Assembly (NCBI GenBank): GCA_034336665.1
Contig: CM067570.1
Coordinates: forward strand, 15,979,502 to 16,043,501
Direction of reading: 5' to 3'
Length of the DNA stretch: 64,000 nucleotides
Source: Luscinia megarhynchos
Taxonomy: Eukaryota; Chordata; Aves; Passeriformes; Turdidae
This document shows, piece by piece, positions 29,301 to 36,723 of this stretch. The translations under genes were made by a program, and so were the position numbers. The notes under the pieces were generated by a model that saw only the letters and a program-made list of their open reading frames with translations, had not been told where the DNA came from and made no database searches. How positions within the stretch are numbered: the first letter of the stretch is position 1; each line of letters starts with the position of its first letter.

Positions 29301-29970
29301 TACCTCCCATTTCCTTCCCTCCAAAAAAGCCGTGACAATTGCTTATGTGATAGGAAAGAAAGTAACCGGGATTTTTTGGAAACCAGAATAAAACTATCCC
29401 TATTCTCTCCGGGCGCACGGAGGACCGCAATGGGCAGCGGAATAAAGCAGCAGTGAGGACGCGAAGCGGGGCCAGCGGGGCAGCGCGCCCGCCCTGCCCC
29501 TGGTCCCGGAGCGCTCGGAGCGGCGGGGCCCGGCGGTACCGGAGCGCTCGGAGCCGCGGGGCCCGGCGGTACCGGAGCGCTCTGAGCCGCGGGGCCCGGC
29601 GGTCCCGGAGCGCTTGGAGCCGCGGGGCCCGGCGGTACCGGAGCGCTCGGAGCCGCGGGGCCCGGCGGTACCGGAGCGCTCGGAGCGGCGGGGCTCGGCG
29701 GTACCGCTCGGAGCCGCGGGGCTCGGCGGTACCGGAGCGCTCGGAGCCGCGGGGCCCGGCGGTCCCGGTGCGCTCGGATCGCCGGGGCTCCGCTCGCCGC
29801 TCCGCTCCGCTCCCACCCCCGGGGCGCACCCCGAGGCGTCACTCACTCCGCAGGGAAGGCACCGCGTCCCGGCCGAGGGCGGCGGCGCCGCGGCCGCCCA
29901 GCAGCAGCAGCAGCAGGAAGAGGAGGAGGAGGCGGCGGCCGGCCCGGAGCCGCAGCCGCGCCGCCGGCAT
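2177..29970 (-). CDS. PLA2R1: PLA2R1 / FcRY: M-type phospholipase A2 receptor, avian IgY receptor orthologue (23 exons, 3' part off the window)
   Basis: Type I membrane endocytic receptor of the mannose-receptor family. Mammalian members bind secreted phospholipases A2 and collagen; the chicken orthologue FcRY binds IgY at acidic pH in yolk sac. Exons (minus strand, 5' to 3'): 29847-29970, 26121-26504, 23755-23922, 22664-22837, 21435-21548, 20636-20779, 19488-19676, 18076-18233, 16759-16866, 15010-15122, 12775-12944, 11628-11830, 11192-11337, 10637-10721, 10128-10260, 9683-9718, 9028-9185, 6521-6585, 6079-6182, 4651-4793, 3708-3825, 2880-3010, 2177-2312. All junctions are GT-AG, phases match throughout, and 3,304 nt give 1,101 codons without a stop. 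Domain order: signal peptide 1 to about 31, ricin-B-like about 42-165, FNII about 172-222, CTLD1 to CTLD6 about 229-1101. Length and spacing follow human PLA2R1 (about 1,460 residues), so CTLD7, CTLD8, membrane helix and tail are missing only because the window ends. No EPN/QPD plus WND sugar-calcium motifs are seen, as expected for PLA2R1. LY75 and MRC1 were considered; per-exon identity fits PLA2R1 best. Confidence 0.95.
2880..3010 (-). CDS. PLA2R1: PLA2R1 exon 22: middle of CTLD6
   Basis: Residues about 1013-1056. Reads AFITMNLYGWKTSVWIGFQS, then DDYEKQLNENPQMYSNWSP, aligning with human AFITMNLFGQTTSVWIGLQN. Acceptor CATTTTTTAG; donor GTGAGT; phase 0 out. Confidence 0.93.
3708..3825 (-). 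CDS. PLA2R1: PLA2R1 exon 21: first half of CTLD6
   Basis: Residues 974-1012. Reads CFLIQIPKDPEHLRSWYSAQ, then EFCSNHDGSLAILEDELEQ, aligning with human CLLLNIPKDPSSWKNWTHAQ. Acceptor TTTTTTGAAACAG; donor GTGGAG; exits in phase 1. Confidence 0.92.
4651..4793 (-). CDS. PLA2R1: PLA2R1 exon 20: end of CTLD5, charged linker, start of CTLD6
   Basis: Residues about 926-973. Reads GHWGDENCTVSLPCICKRK, a Lys/Glu-rich linker (IPKKIEKEIPKDPNQQ), then GACPKGWLHFGFK, aligning with human GLWGSEECSVSMPSICKRK and GTCPKGWLYFNYK. Acceptor TTTTTGCTCAG; donor GTAAAA; phase 0 out. Confidence 0.93.
6079..6182 (-). CDS. PLA2R1: PLA2R1 exon 19: middle of CTLD5
   Basis: Residues about 891-925. Reads RWRDESPVTYQNWDEGRERD, then GKRCGFISSQT, aligning with human RWRDGTPVIYQNWDTGRERT. 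Not visible as a start-to-stop frame. Donor GTTTCT is non-consensus at +3 to +5, but the phase 1 exit and the next exon fit. Confidence 0.9.
6521..6585 (-). CDS. PLA2R1: PLA2R1 exon 18: middle of CTLD5 (65 nt)
   Basis: Residues 870-890. Reads LSSSDVHWWIGLHAENFSDE and F, matching human KYGASWWIGLQEERANDEF. Found by homology. NFS is a possible glycosylation site. Acceptor CATTTCTTTTGTAG; donor GTAAGA; exits in phase 2. Confidence 0.9.
6586..9027 (-). other. PLA2R1 intron 17
   Basis: 2.4 kb of AT-rich intron without a recognisable exon, repeat family or RNA gene. The frames in 8,516-8,804 on both strands look like chance. The smaller introns 19 (4794-6078), 20 (3826-4650), 21 (3011-3707) and 22 (2313-2879) likewise show nothing. 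Confidence 0.5.
9028..9185 (-). CDS. PLA2R1: PLA2R1 exon 17: first half of CTLD5
   Basis: Residues about 817-869. Reads ELPWSYYQGAEYLFHVSPAE, then FVCGWLRGGLAIINSSAEQ and FIQNKIRK, aligning with human DVPWLFYQDAEYLFHTFASE. Acceptor CTCATTTTCTAG; donor GTAAGA; phase 0 out. Confidence 0.93.
9683..9718 (-). CDS. PLA2R1: PLA2R1 exon 16: 36-nt micro-exon, CTLD4-CTLD5 linker
   Basis: Twelve codons reading VKPMNPVWYTA after the split glycine, corresponding to human VKPKIPFWYQY. Preceded by a long poly-T tract and GCAG, the strongest pyrimidine tract in the gene, as expected for a very short exon. Donor GTATGA; phase 1 on both sides, so skipping it would keep the frame and delete 12 residues. Confidence 0.88.
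10128..10260 (-). CDS. PLA2R1: PLA2R1 exon 15: end of CTLD4
   Basis: Residues 761-804. Reads VVSAFLEDKYLEDDSRSCGV, then VNRTVFPAHCNEKREWICKI, aligning with human VVSSFLDNTYFGEDARNCAV. NRT is a possible glycosylation site. Acceptor GTGCTGTTTTCAG; donor GTAGGA; exits in phase 1. Confidence 0.93.
10637..10721 (-). CDS. PLA2R1: PLA2R1 exon 14: middle of CTLD4
   Basis: Residues 732-760. Reads RTEERQFWIGFNKRNALSGG, then TWQWSDRTP, matching human TEERQFWIGFNKRNPLNAGS. Too short to show as an isolated frame. Acceptor TTTCTGTTATAG; donor GTAATT; phase 2 in, phase 0 out. Confidence 0.92.
11192..11337 (-). CDS. PLA2R1: PLA2R1 exon 13: first half of CTLD4
   Basis: Residues 684-731. Reads IFHNEKVLMRRTWDEAEALC, then QDFGAHLASFSHIYEE, nearly identical to human VFHSEKVLMKRTWREAEAFC. 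Recovered by homology. Acceptor ATTTTATTGCAG; donor GTAAAT; exits in phase 2. Confidence 0.92.
11628..11830 (-). CDS. PLA2R1: PLA2R1 exon 12: end of CTLD3 and start of CTLD4
   Basis: Residues about 616-683. Reads SGGCVAMRGQHPVGYWEVKS, CKNFKAMSLCKQ, a linker, then CYFGWESEPNLLNCYK, aligning with human SGGCVAMRGRHPLGRWEVKH and DWESEPGLASCFK. The donor is GTTCGT (11622-11627), the least canonical of the gene, but the phase 0 exit and the conserved next exon support it. Confidence 0.92.
12775..12944 (-). CDS. PLA2R1: PLA2R1 exon 11: middle of CTLD3
   Basis: Residues about 559-615. Reads YEQAFINSMIHSMAESERAY, then IWIGLQDLNNTGEYFW and TNWSKYQP, aligning with human FEQAFITSLISS and WIALQDQNDTGEYTW. 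NNT is a possible glycosylation site. Acceptor ATTTTATTAAG; donor GTGAGT; phase 2 in, phase 1 out. Confidence 0.92.
12945..16758 (-). other. PLA2R1 introns 10 and 9 around exon 10
   Basis: Apart from exon 10 (15010-15122), this AT-rich stretch holds only short chance frames on both strands, including 119 codons at 16108-16467 without family features. Introns 11 (11831-12774) and 12 (11338-11627) also show nothing. Confidence 0.5.
15010..15122 (-). CDS. PLA2R1: PLA2R1 exon 10: start of CTLD3
   Basis: Residues 522-558. Reads GWERHGGYCYKIDSTPRSFE, then HASSGYFCPSALVSVTN, nearly the human GWERHGGFCYKIDTVLRSFD. It is not visible as a start-to-stop frame of its own and was found by searching for this motif in the required phase. 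Acceptor TTCATTTCTTTTAAG; donor GTAGTT; exits in phase 2. Confidence 0.92.
16759..16866 (-). CDS. PLA2R1: PLA2R1 exon 9: end of CTLD2 and linker to CTLD3
   Basis: Exactly 36 codons (residues 486-521), phase 0 on both sides. Contains EGHWRIKKCEDKSFFICKKA, matching human EGHWKVKNCEERLFYICKKA, then a linker ending SSCPE. Acceptor TTTTATTCCTTAG; donor GTAAAT. Confidence 0.92.
18076..18233 (-). CDS. PLA2R1: PLA2R1 exon 8: middle of CTLD2
   Basis: Residues about 433-485. Reads ENVTETWIGLYSNNTPVVFE, then WSDSTPVKFSNW and LCVSAQGP, aligning with human SETWIGLSSNKIPVSFEWSN. NVT and NNT are possible N-glycosylation sites. Donor GTAAGT leaves phase 0. Confidence 0.92.
19488..19676 (-). CDS. PLA2R1: PLA2R1 exon 7: first half of CTLD2
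   Basis: Residues about 370-432. Reads DTWKYSATRCGAGWYPHNRN, then CYRLHKEEKSWNDASLSCQ and LLLNLLRS, aligning with human DAWKYYATHCEPGWNPYNRN. Acceptor CTCATTTGAAG; donor GTGAGT at 19482-19487; phase 1 on both sides. Confidence 0.93.
20636..20779 (-). CDS. PLA2R1: PLA2R1 exon 6: end of CTLD1
   Basis: Residues about 322-369. Contains ENLCAVINPRLKFGWNSYLC and LPFVCKKYLNKTEHE, close to human STLPYICKKYLNHIDHE. NVS at the exon 5/6 junction and NKT near the end are candidate N-glycosylation sites. Acceptor TGTTTGCAG; donor GTGAGT; phase 1 on both sides. Confidence 0.92.
21435..21548 (-). CDS. PLA2R1: PLA2R1 exon 5: middle of CTLD1
   Basis: Residues about 284-321. Contains VMLWMGLNRLDEDAGWQWSD followed by GAPLVFVNW, matching human VEVWMGLNQL and GWQWSDGTPLNYLNW. 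These are the WIGL and WSDG core strands of the fold; the calcium-binding EPN motif is absent. Acceptor TTTCTGTTTCAG; donor GTACTT, a weaker but valid context. Confidence 0.9.
22664..22837 (-). CDS. PLA2R1: PLA2R1 exon 4: first half of CTLD1
   Basis: Residues about 226-283. Reads SGCGIFWKRSPNTQVCYQFN, then SWREARAACQLQGGDLLSVT, the N-terminal cysteine pair and helix-1 pattern of a long-form C-type lectin fold. More GC-rich than neighbouring exons and containing a run of eight C on the plus strand. No usable open frame marks it on its own; it was recovered by phase and homology. Donor GTGAGT at 22658-22663. Confidence 0.9.
23755..23922 (-). CDS. PLA2R1: PLA2R1 exon 3: fibronectin type II domain
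   Basis: Residues about 170-225. Shows the FNII signature: GFPCVFPFKYNNKWYYEC, then WCATTTHYEQDEKWGFCP, with four cysteines and the aromatic cluster that binds collagen in related domains. The loop before WC is two residues shorter than in human PLA2R1, which brings it to the usual FNII length. Acceptor follows a T/C tract (TTTTTTTCCCCCAG); donor GTAAGA. Phase 1 in and out. Confidence 0.93.
23923..26120 (-). other. PLA2R1 intron 2
   Basis: AT-rich intron with no recognised feature. A short T9 tract lies at about 25,001-25,009. The plus-strand frame at 25258-25539 has no family resemblance and is judged chance. Intron 3 (22838-23754) is likewise empty. Confidence 0.5.
26121..26504 (-). CDS. 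PLA2R1: PLA2R1 exon 2: ricin-B-like cysteine-rich domain
   Basis: Residues 42-169. Begins KGIFIIQSENSSLCIK and contains the family landmarks MLWKWVSSRRLFNIGSS, CLGLN and CDSTQYSLRW, close to human PLA2R1 (MLWKWVSNHGLFNIGGS). This is the beta-trefoil N-terminal domain; in the mannose receptor the equivalent binds sulfated sugars, while in PLA2R1 that activity is not established. Acceptor AG at 26505-26506 after a pyrimidine tract; donor GTAAGA. Phase 1 in and out. Confidence 0.93.
26505..29846 (-). other. PLA2R1 intron 1
   Basis: 3.3 kb intron whose 5' end (about 29,400-29,846) is part of the CpG island and carries a 33-bp minisatellite. The remaining 26,505-29,400 is ordinary mixed-composition intron with no recognised exon. 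Long frames over 29,266-30,062 on both strands arise because the repeat length is a multiple of three. Confidence 0.7.
29502..29793. repeat. 33-bp GC-rich minisatellite, 8 to 9 copies, in PLA2R1 intron 1
   Basis: Units start at 29502, 29535, 29568, 29601, 29634, 29667, 29700, 29728 and 29761. The consensus begins GGTACCGGAGCGCTC and ends CCGCGGGGCCCGGC. Most copies differ by one to three bases (GGTCCC for GGTACC, GGCGGG for CCGCGG, CTCGGC for CCCGGC). The copy at 29700 lacks five bases and is 28 bp; the last is degenerate. Each unit is dense in CpG and in short palindromes (GGTACC, GAGCGCTC, CCGCGG, GGGCCC). The array stops about 55 bp inside the exon 1 donor. Confidence 0.93.
29847..29970 (-). 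CDS. PLA2R1: PLA2R1 exon 1: start codon and signal peptide
   Basis: ATG at 29968-29970 opens 41 codons: a basic n-region (RLRLRAGRR), then an uninterrupted Leu-rich core (LLLLFLLLLLLGG), then a small-residue region (GAAALG) suited to signal peptidase cleavage near residue 31. The donor is GTGAGT at 29841-29846, leaving phase 1. The frame stays open upstream to another ATG at 30148-30150, which would add 60 residues. I chose the inner ATG because it puts the hydrophobic core near the N-terminus, as in human PLA2R1, and it has G at -3. Confidence 0.85.
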
Positions 29971-32900
29971 CGCCCCGGCGCTGCGCCCGCCCGGCCCGCT
30001 TCGCTCCGCCGCGGGACCGGAGCCGCCGGCCCGGCCCTGGGAGGGCAGAGCTGCGATCCCACCCCGGGGCGAAGGAGGGGCGGCCCGCGGGCTCCCCCCG
30101 TGCGGCCGCGGGGCGGCGGCGGGGAGGGCGCCCCGGGAAATGCCGCTCATGCAGCTGCCCACGTCAGAGCTGTGGACTCAAGCGGACAAAATACTCTGTA
30201 ATAACCTTGTTTTCCATCTGAAAACACCTACTTGCGTGGACCACAAGTCCTTTTGTCTTAAAAAGAACCAGAAAACACATAGAGACATTGGCGGTGGGTG
30301 GCCCCCGTCAGCACAGTGCGTGCTCCCAGTGCGTGTTCTGCACTTGAACATCCCCACTGCCCCAGACCCCACTCGGACACTCGTGTTTTCAGCTAGGTCA
30401 GCTTTCACCTCGAAGTCACTTTATGCTTTGGCATGGGGAAAAATAATTGTCTTCTTCCATTTTGTTAATCTCTGTTTTCAGTTGAATATTTGCGGGACCT
30501 GCCCCTCTTGGGCTGAGTTTCAGTCTTGCAGAAAGTCAAAAGCAGAACCTCTTGGTTAAAAATAGAGTAACTTTTACAGGAATCCACAGGACTGTTTGTT
30601 TTTAATCTGCAAAAAGCATGTTTCTGGTGTGTTCTTTATGCAGAGTAGACAAATAAGTATGTAAGTATACATAAGTGTAAAAAAAAATGCAGTGTTGGAA
30701 TTGAGACTGTTCCCCCATGTCTATTTCAATCATGATGCAAGGATGGAAAACAGAAGCCTCTGGGCTCTGGAAAATTTCTTTCTGATAGTTTGGTAGAAGA
30801 ACTTGAGAAGCAAGAGAAAACAAACACTTAGAAAGGAGTAGATAAGTGGATCCCCATTTAAGAAATAATAAAAGTGTCTGACAGAACAAACAGCAGGAAA
30901 TACTGCTGCAGGGGCTGGGCTAGGAGTGATCTGACTTTGCACACACACAGATCCAGTCATGTGTTCAGCACCTCCTTACACTGTAATTTCTGCTCATAAT
31001 CTGGAGTCTGAAGACAGCTCTCATTTCTTCCCCAAGCAGCCAGAGTGGGAATAACAAACCAGAGAATATCTAGGAAGAAAAAAGAAGGCCCCAAATTCCT
31101 TGCATTAGCAGTGCCCAGCAAGCAATAATCCCATGTTTTTTGGAGGCAGTGTCCTACATTTTGTTTGAATCTGAAAAAATGACAGTTCCCAGGTGTCTTG
31201 AATCCACTCCCCAGTTTGCATTCATCTTCTCTTTCATTTAGAAGTCTTGGTGTTTACCTCAGAGACAGAACTACTTTCATTTATCATCTCTGCCAGCCAT
31301 GTTACATCTGGGTATAGCCACTACAGGCACTGCTCCCACCTTCCCTACCTCCTTTGACACATCCCAACCATGACCAGTGACAGCCTTGTTCCTTTTGGCA
31401 GCCCCACCTGTGTGTTTCTGTCACACCACTCCAGTCTCCTGTGCTCCCAGGTGATGCTGCAGGCACCAGGCTCTGCAGGTTCTGCCCCTGGCAGCTCACA
31501 TTGGGTAACACGACCTTACAGAACAGCCTGTACTGGCCACTTTCAGGTGAAGAAGTCAAATCCCCAATTGTAAATTGCCAGTTTTATGTTCATTAGTCAG
31601 AATGTGTTTTTTTCCTAAATGTGACTTCTTAGTTTTATTTGTAAGCTAGTTAGCTTTAAGCCTGAAACCTCTTTTTCAAAGTGAAATACTCCTTTAAAGG
31701 GTGACAAGAGCATTACTATGAGTTTATGCTTCTAAATTCTGCTAAATAGCAGCTATTCTTTCATAGGCATGAAATGGAGAGACTTACTACCTATGTGGCT
31801 CTTACTGTGCCACATGAGCCATCCCCAGGTGAATCCTAACCCTTCCAAGCCCTCCTTCCCTCTTCTCCCAGTAAATGCTCACTTGGTACAAGTCTAGCTT
31901 GTTATAGTATATGATTTAATAATAGGTAGAAATTTTAGTTTTACTATAAATCTAGCATGTCAGACTGGCTGTTGATTGGCAGTTACATAAAATTCAACAG
32001 CAGGCAGATACTCATGTAGTTAATTTGATATGGCATTAAGGGAAAAAATCCAATATTTAAATATTTGCAATAAAACATAAATGGCTAATGGGGCCAGTTA
32101 TGCCTTTGACCCATCCTTTGTTTCTCAAAGCCTTTCTTTTTCTTATCCTTTCCACTTGAGATCCTTGGCAAAACTGTACCTGCTGTGTCATTCATCCTTC
32201 AATGCAACACAGTCACTTTTTTGCCATTCTTTTTAGTACTGTTGCTGTGAAATCAATAAAAAAATGAAGCAGTTTTTGCAAAGATTTGCTACCAAAAGAA
32301 TGCCTAATGTGTTCCCAAAATAAAGCTATTAATATTACACTCTAGATTTACTAGAAGACTATGAACAACTCAGGAAGAATAGTACTAACAAAGTACTATC
32401 AATCTAGCTGGAAAAAACTTGACTGGGTGTAACATTTGGAACAAATATATATGCTTGCAGAAATTCTAGGGCATAATGTTTGCTCGGTGCTGACATCTCC
32501 ACAGGCTGGGAGAGGGTGTGCTTTTGCACCTTGTACACTTCTTCCCACAAGAGCTGATCATGTTTTCTCGGCTGTGCTTACATGCTCCAAAATTAGACTC
32601 CAAAATCCCACAGCTAATATAAAAATATTTACTGTGTTCATAAGAGAATATAGGCATGAGGAAACCCAAAGAAATTTTACTTTGCCTCTTTCTCTAACCA
32701 ATTTCTTCTCAGGTGAAATAATCCTTGTATTAGGTACCTTACTTTGTATTCAATAAAAATGAGTAGACAGATTTTTTTTTGTTGTTATCTTCAGTATTTT
32801 GCTTTCTGGTAAATCAGATACAGAGTCTCAGACCTGAGGATTTATGAACCAGCATTTAAGGAAGGACTAAAGAGAAAATATGCACTTTGTTGTGTATTTC

Positions 32901-32986
32901 CAAAAAGATGTTCCTACTGTTACCCTGACAGAAAGGGTAGATCTCTAGCTTTAAGCAACTTGTGCCATTTAGGGATCTGTACTAAA

Positions 32987-33040
32987 GAATCATAGAATGG
33001 TTTGGGCTGGAAGAGAATTTAAAGATCATTTAGTTCCAAA
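32987..33040 (-). mobile_element. CR1 LINE 3'-end fragment
   Basis: Reads AATCATAGAATGGTTTGGGC then TGGAAGAGAATTTAAAGATC and ATTTAGTTCCAA on the plus strand. This is the reverse complement of the conserved CR1 3' end in birds, whose terminus is (ATTCTRTGATTCT). The copy is only about 54 bp and diverged (GAGAATTT for the usual GGGACCTT), so it is an old truncated insertion. Confidence 0.85.
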
Positions 33041-36000
33041 GGAAGAAAGAGTGACACATGCCATCAATCAATGTCCCAGAAATAGGCTGCTTGCAGCATT
33101 TGTCCATTAAGTCATTTCCTTGAAAAATAAAAGGATCACAAGTGAAAAAAATCTAGACATTAAATTTAATGTTCTGTCTTCTGCAAATGGGGAGGAAAAT
33201 AATTTCTAGGGTATGCCAAAGCGTGAGAAATTTGCTAAGATTTGTGAAATCATGTGAAAAAAGTGATAAAGACACATGCCAAAATGGAAAATGAAGAATG
33301 AACAAAGAGAAAAACGTATTATAAAATGATTCAAGTTTGCACTCTTTATTGAAGGTGAAGTAACTCCTTTTTTACAAAAACAAGTTGAATAATTTACAGG
33401 TTTTGTTCAAATAGATGAAACTAAAAATTTTCTCTTCTTTTTATTTTTAGATTTTGTGTGATAAGTTTTGGAGGGCAATAGCTCCATTATACACACTGCA
33501 AAACAAACTTGAACTTCTACAATAAGGCAGATGAGGCATGGGGAGCATTGCACTTGACACCCAAATCTTGTACCCCAGACTCATTACCCACTACTTACAT
33601 TACAAATCAAACTTGAATGCAATCTGGACATTTACAATACAAATTAACATGTACCTTTTATAAATCAAATGAAAAATTACCATTTAGCATACATTACTGA
33701 AATTACTGTTCTATAGGGTGTATGAGATATATAAATACTATGAAATTGCTAATTTTTATTCTCTTATTCAATTTAACTCATTAGTGAATAGAAGTATAAC
33801 TACTAGAAAATGTTTTGGCCACTCTCAAGGTCCAGCCTCAGGTCAAAACAGTATTTGTGAAAACAGCAGAAAGACTTTTTCATCTCACTTACCACGTGCA
33901 AACTCACTTATAGCTAGGTAGAGAAAAAAATTTAAAAAGAGAAAAATATGAACTTTGATACAAATTCAACACGATGAAAATGGTATAGTTAGCAAAAAGG
34001 GATGAATACCACTCTTGTTTCTAGGTTAAATGCTAAGTGAAATCCTCAAAGTTTTTGAATCTGGGAGTTTAGTCAAAATTTATGACCTAAATTAATGCTG
34101 TTAAAGGATGGCTCATATGTACGGGTCGAGTTATTTGATATCCCTTAATAATAGAAACCTTCCTCACCAAATCCTTCTATTTTCTCTCTTCTGATGAATT
34201 CTTAATTGTTTGAGTGATTTCCATCCTGACAACCTGGGAGGTGCACAGAAAATTTACAGTACAGTCAGTCACAGCAGGGAAATGGCACATCATCCCACCT
34301 GGCTCCAGTACATCCTTGATAATTTGGAGAGAGATTGTCAGCAGGAGCAATTGGGCTGTAAACATAACAGATGGGATCTCTGCTGATGATCAGAAGGCAC
34401 AAGTGATAGGAAGAGGATGAGGTTTGTGAAATGAGATCTTCTGTAGGATCAGGGAATGTAGAGCACCAACCATTTGATATGAAATGCAAGCACCACTTCA
34501 TTATTAACATTTGAAGGCTGAGATGTGTTGGAATATTGAAATAGGCAGCCTGCAGGAGAAAGGATTTAATCCTAATATTGAGCAGCAAAATCAGATCTCA
34601 GAAACAGAACTTAAAAGGTATTTAATAAACAGCATAGATTTTTATTACTTGAAAAGTAATAAAAATATTTTCTTTCAGAGAAAGTTTACAATTTGGTAAC
34701 TTCTACATGAGAAACAAGAGAGTAACAGATAACCTATACAAGTGAAATCCAGATTTCCCTAGTCCCTTAGGCAATCCTCACCCAAGTGGAATCTGAGCAG
34801 ATTCAGGGGCCAGCTTTGCATCCCATGAGTTTATCCACAAGCCAGGGAAATGGGATTTGGTTCCACATGTAACTTGCACTGACATCTGTGGGAGTCTAGT
34901 GGTTGGAAGGGCCACAGATGTGAGCCTTTATCTGTGCAGTTTCCACTGTGAGATATGCAGGAATGCCAGAACACAGATGTGAATCTGTTCCAGTTTAATC
35001 ACAGCCATCATTTCCATCACTCTGCTATACTTTTGTACTTAAAACAAGGTGCTAGCATCACCTTCCAAAGGCATCTGGTACTATTTCTCCTCACACAGAT
35101 ATATGTGCTGTAGACTCTAATTCACTAATAGACAGTGTTAACCAGTTTGTTTAAACAAAACAATCTTTGTAAACCAAAACTAATAGTTTCACTGAAACCA
35201 GATCCACATCTGTAGCCATTGACTCCAGCAGGCTTTGGATCAGGCCCTAAAACAGGCATGGGTCAGAGCTAGCTAATATACCAGTCTCAGTTCCAGAAAT
35301 TGTGGAGGACACGGAGACTGAAGTTGCACAGACTTGGTAAATATTTATTACAAAATGGACATCAATGTTTTCAGATCAAATACATTCAGATCAATACTTT
35401 TGCAGATCAGATTCCCTGTTTACCTTAAGGAATGTATGTGATCAATTGTAACAGTGTCAAAGTACTTTTGATTTCTAAGTCTTCTTTTCTAAGTACCTTC
35501 ATATGTACATTTTGACCATCTGTTTCAGAGTAGCAAAAATGCAGCTGAAAAGTGATAGAAAAAATAAAGTTCATTATTGTTCCCTTTAAATAGCCCAATG
35601 TTGTAATTTTTCTATGCCAGTATGTTGGCTACTTTTATATTTTCTTTATCCAGTGCTATCCATGCTAACAGATTACAATTTAAAAGCTTATGGCAAGTCA
35701 TTTGCAATTAGCTAAAATGGATATTTAGAATTCCTCATTAACATAATGGAAAAGAATATGAAGTAAAATCCATAGATATTTTTGTTGTTTAGTTTGGGGG
35801 AAAAAAAACAAAACCCAAAACTGAACAATCCAGCCCAAAAGAGCTGAATATGTTGTTGTGCACAAGAATATCAGTTTGGCTGCTCGGCATTGAAAGAACC
35901 TCACAATTTTGGACATATCAACAAAAGAGTGCTGTCTTTGTATGTGATAATAAACCTTTTGTGTGAACATTTCTGCATGTAAAGGGCTCCTGAGCCACTT

Positions 36001-36717
36001 TGTGTGATGGTCCAGCAAGTGAGGTGTATTGTGAGCACCCAAATAATTTACAGGATGTAAATGGTGAAATGGAGTTCTGCTAATCCTCTGGTTTAAAAGT
36101 GTCTCTAATTTACCAATATTTATCTTTTTCTCTGTTCTCTATATCCTTTTTACTATAATTAAAAAATATTTTAAAAAAAAGTGAATAAGTCTTGATTGAA
36201 CTTTCCCTGAGATAATCCCAGGATCTAAATCCTTTAAAGAACATCAAAGAGAAAAAAGGAAAAGGAAAGAGAGAAACAGAAGAAATAAGAATTAGAGAAG
36301 AAATGTTTCTGTATAACTTACATTTACTGAAGACAGGCAATCTCACTACTTCACTACTTTTTTTCTGGTGAGAAACTACTCAGTCAGGTGATATGAGAAA
36401 GCTCAATCCTCAGTAGTTTAAACTGCATTCATGAAAAAAATTATCTTTTCTAAATTTAAACCAGCCCACCAAATAGACTGGAACAAATACATTTCTAAAC
36501 ACTAATTTATGGGATCTTGTGTATGAACAAAGCAGTATAAAGTTCACTGTATATATCTAATTTAACAAAAAATAAGCTTACATGGTAATTTATAATCCCT
36601 GGTATTGAAGACAAAACTAAAATTATTTGTGATGCCATTTTTTTAAGATGGGGGCTTTAACAATAAAGGGTCATTAAAAGAAATATTTTTACTAACCTTT
36701 ACAACTAATATGTTATC

Positions 36718-36723
36718 TTTATT
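36718..36723 (-). terminator. Candidate ITGB6 polyadenylation signal (proximal)
   Basis: AATAAA on the minus strand, 139 nt beyond the stop codon. Other minus-strand AATAAA at 35344-35349 and 33345-33350 would give 3' UTRs of about 1.5 and 3.5 kb. The sequence alone does not show which is used. Confidence 0.35.

Larger units (their letters stand above)
29400..30150 (-). promoter_or_regulatory. CpG island over PLA2R1 exon 1 and presumed promoter
   Basis: The only long GC- and CpG-dense stretch near this gene. It covers exon 1, the intron 1 minisatellite and about 180 bp upstream of the chosen ATG, and stops abruptly at both sides against AT-rich DNA. GC-box-like GGGGCGG/CCGCCC strings occur; I see no convincing TATA box. 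A transcription start within about 29,980-30,200 is inferred from position only. Confidence 0.7.

Noticed and set aside
29453..30559. 368-codon plus-strand frame with Arg-rich repeats, possible bidirectional gene
   Set aside because: The coding appearance comes from the 33-bp minisatellite and CpG island; the sequence after the repeat has no recognisable domain.
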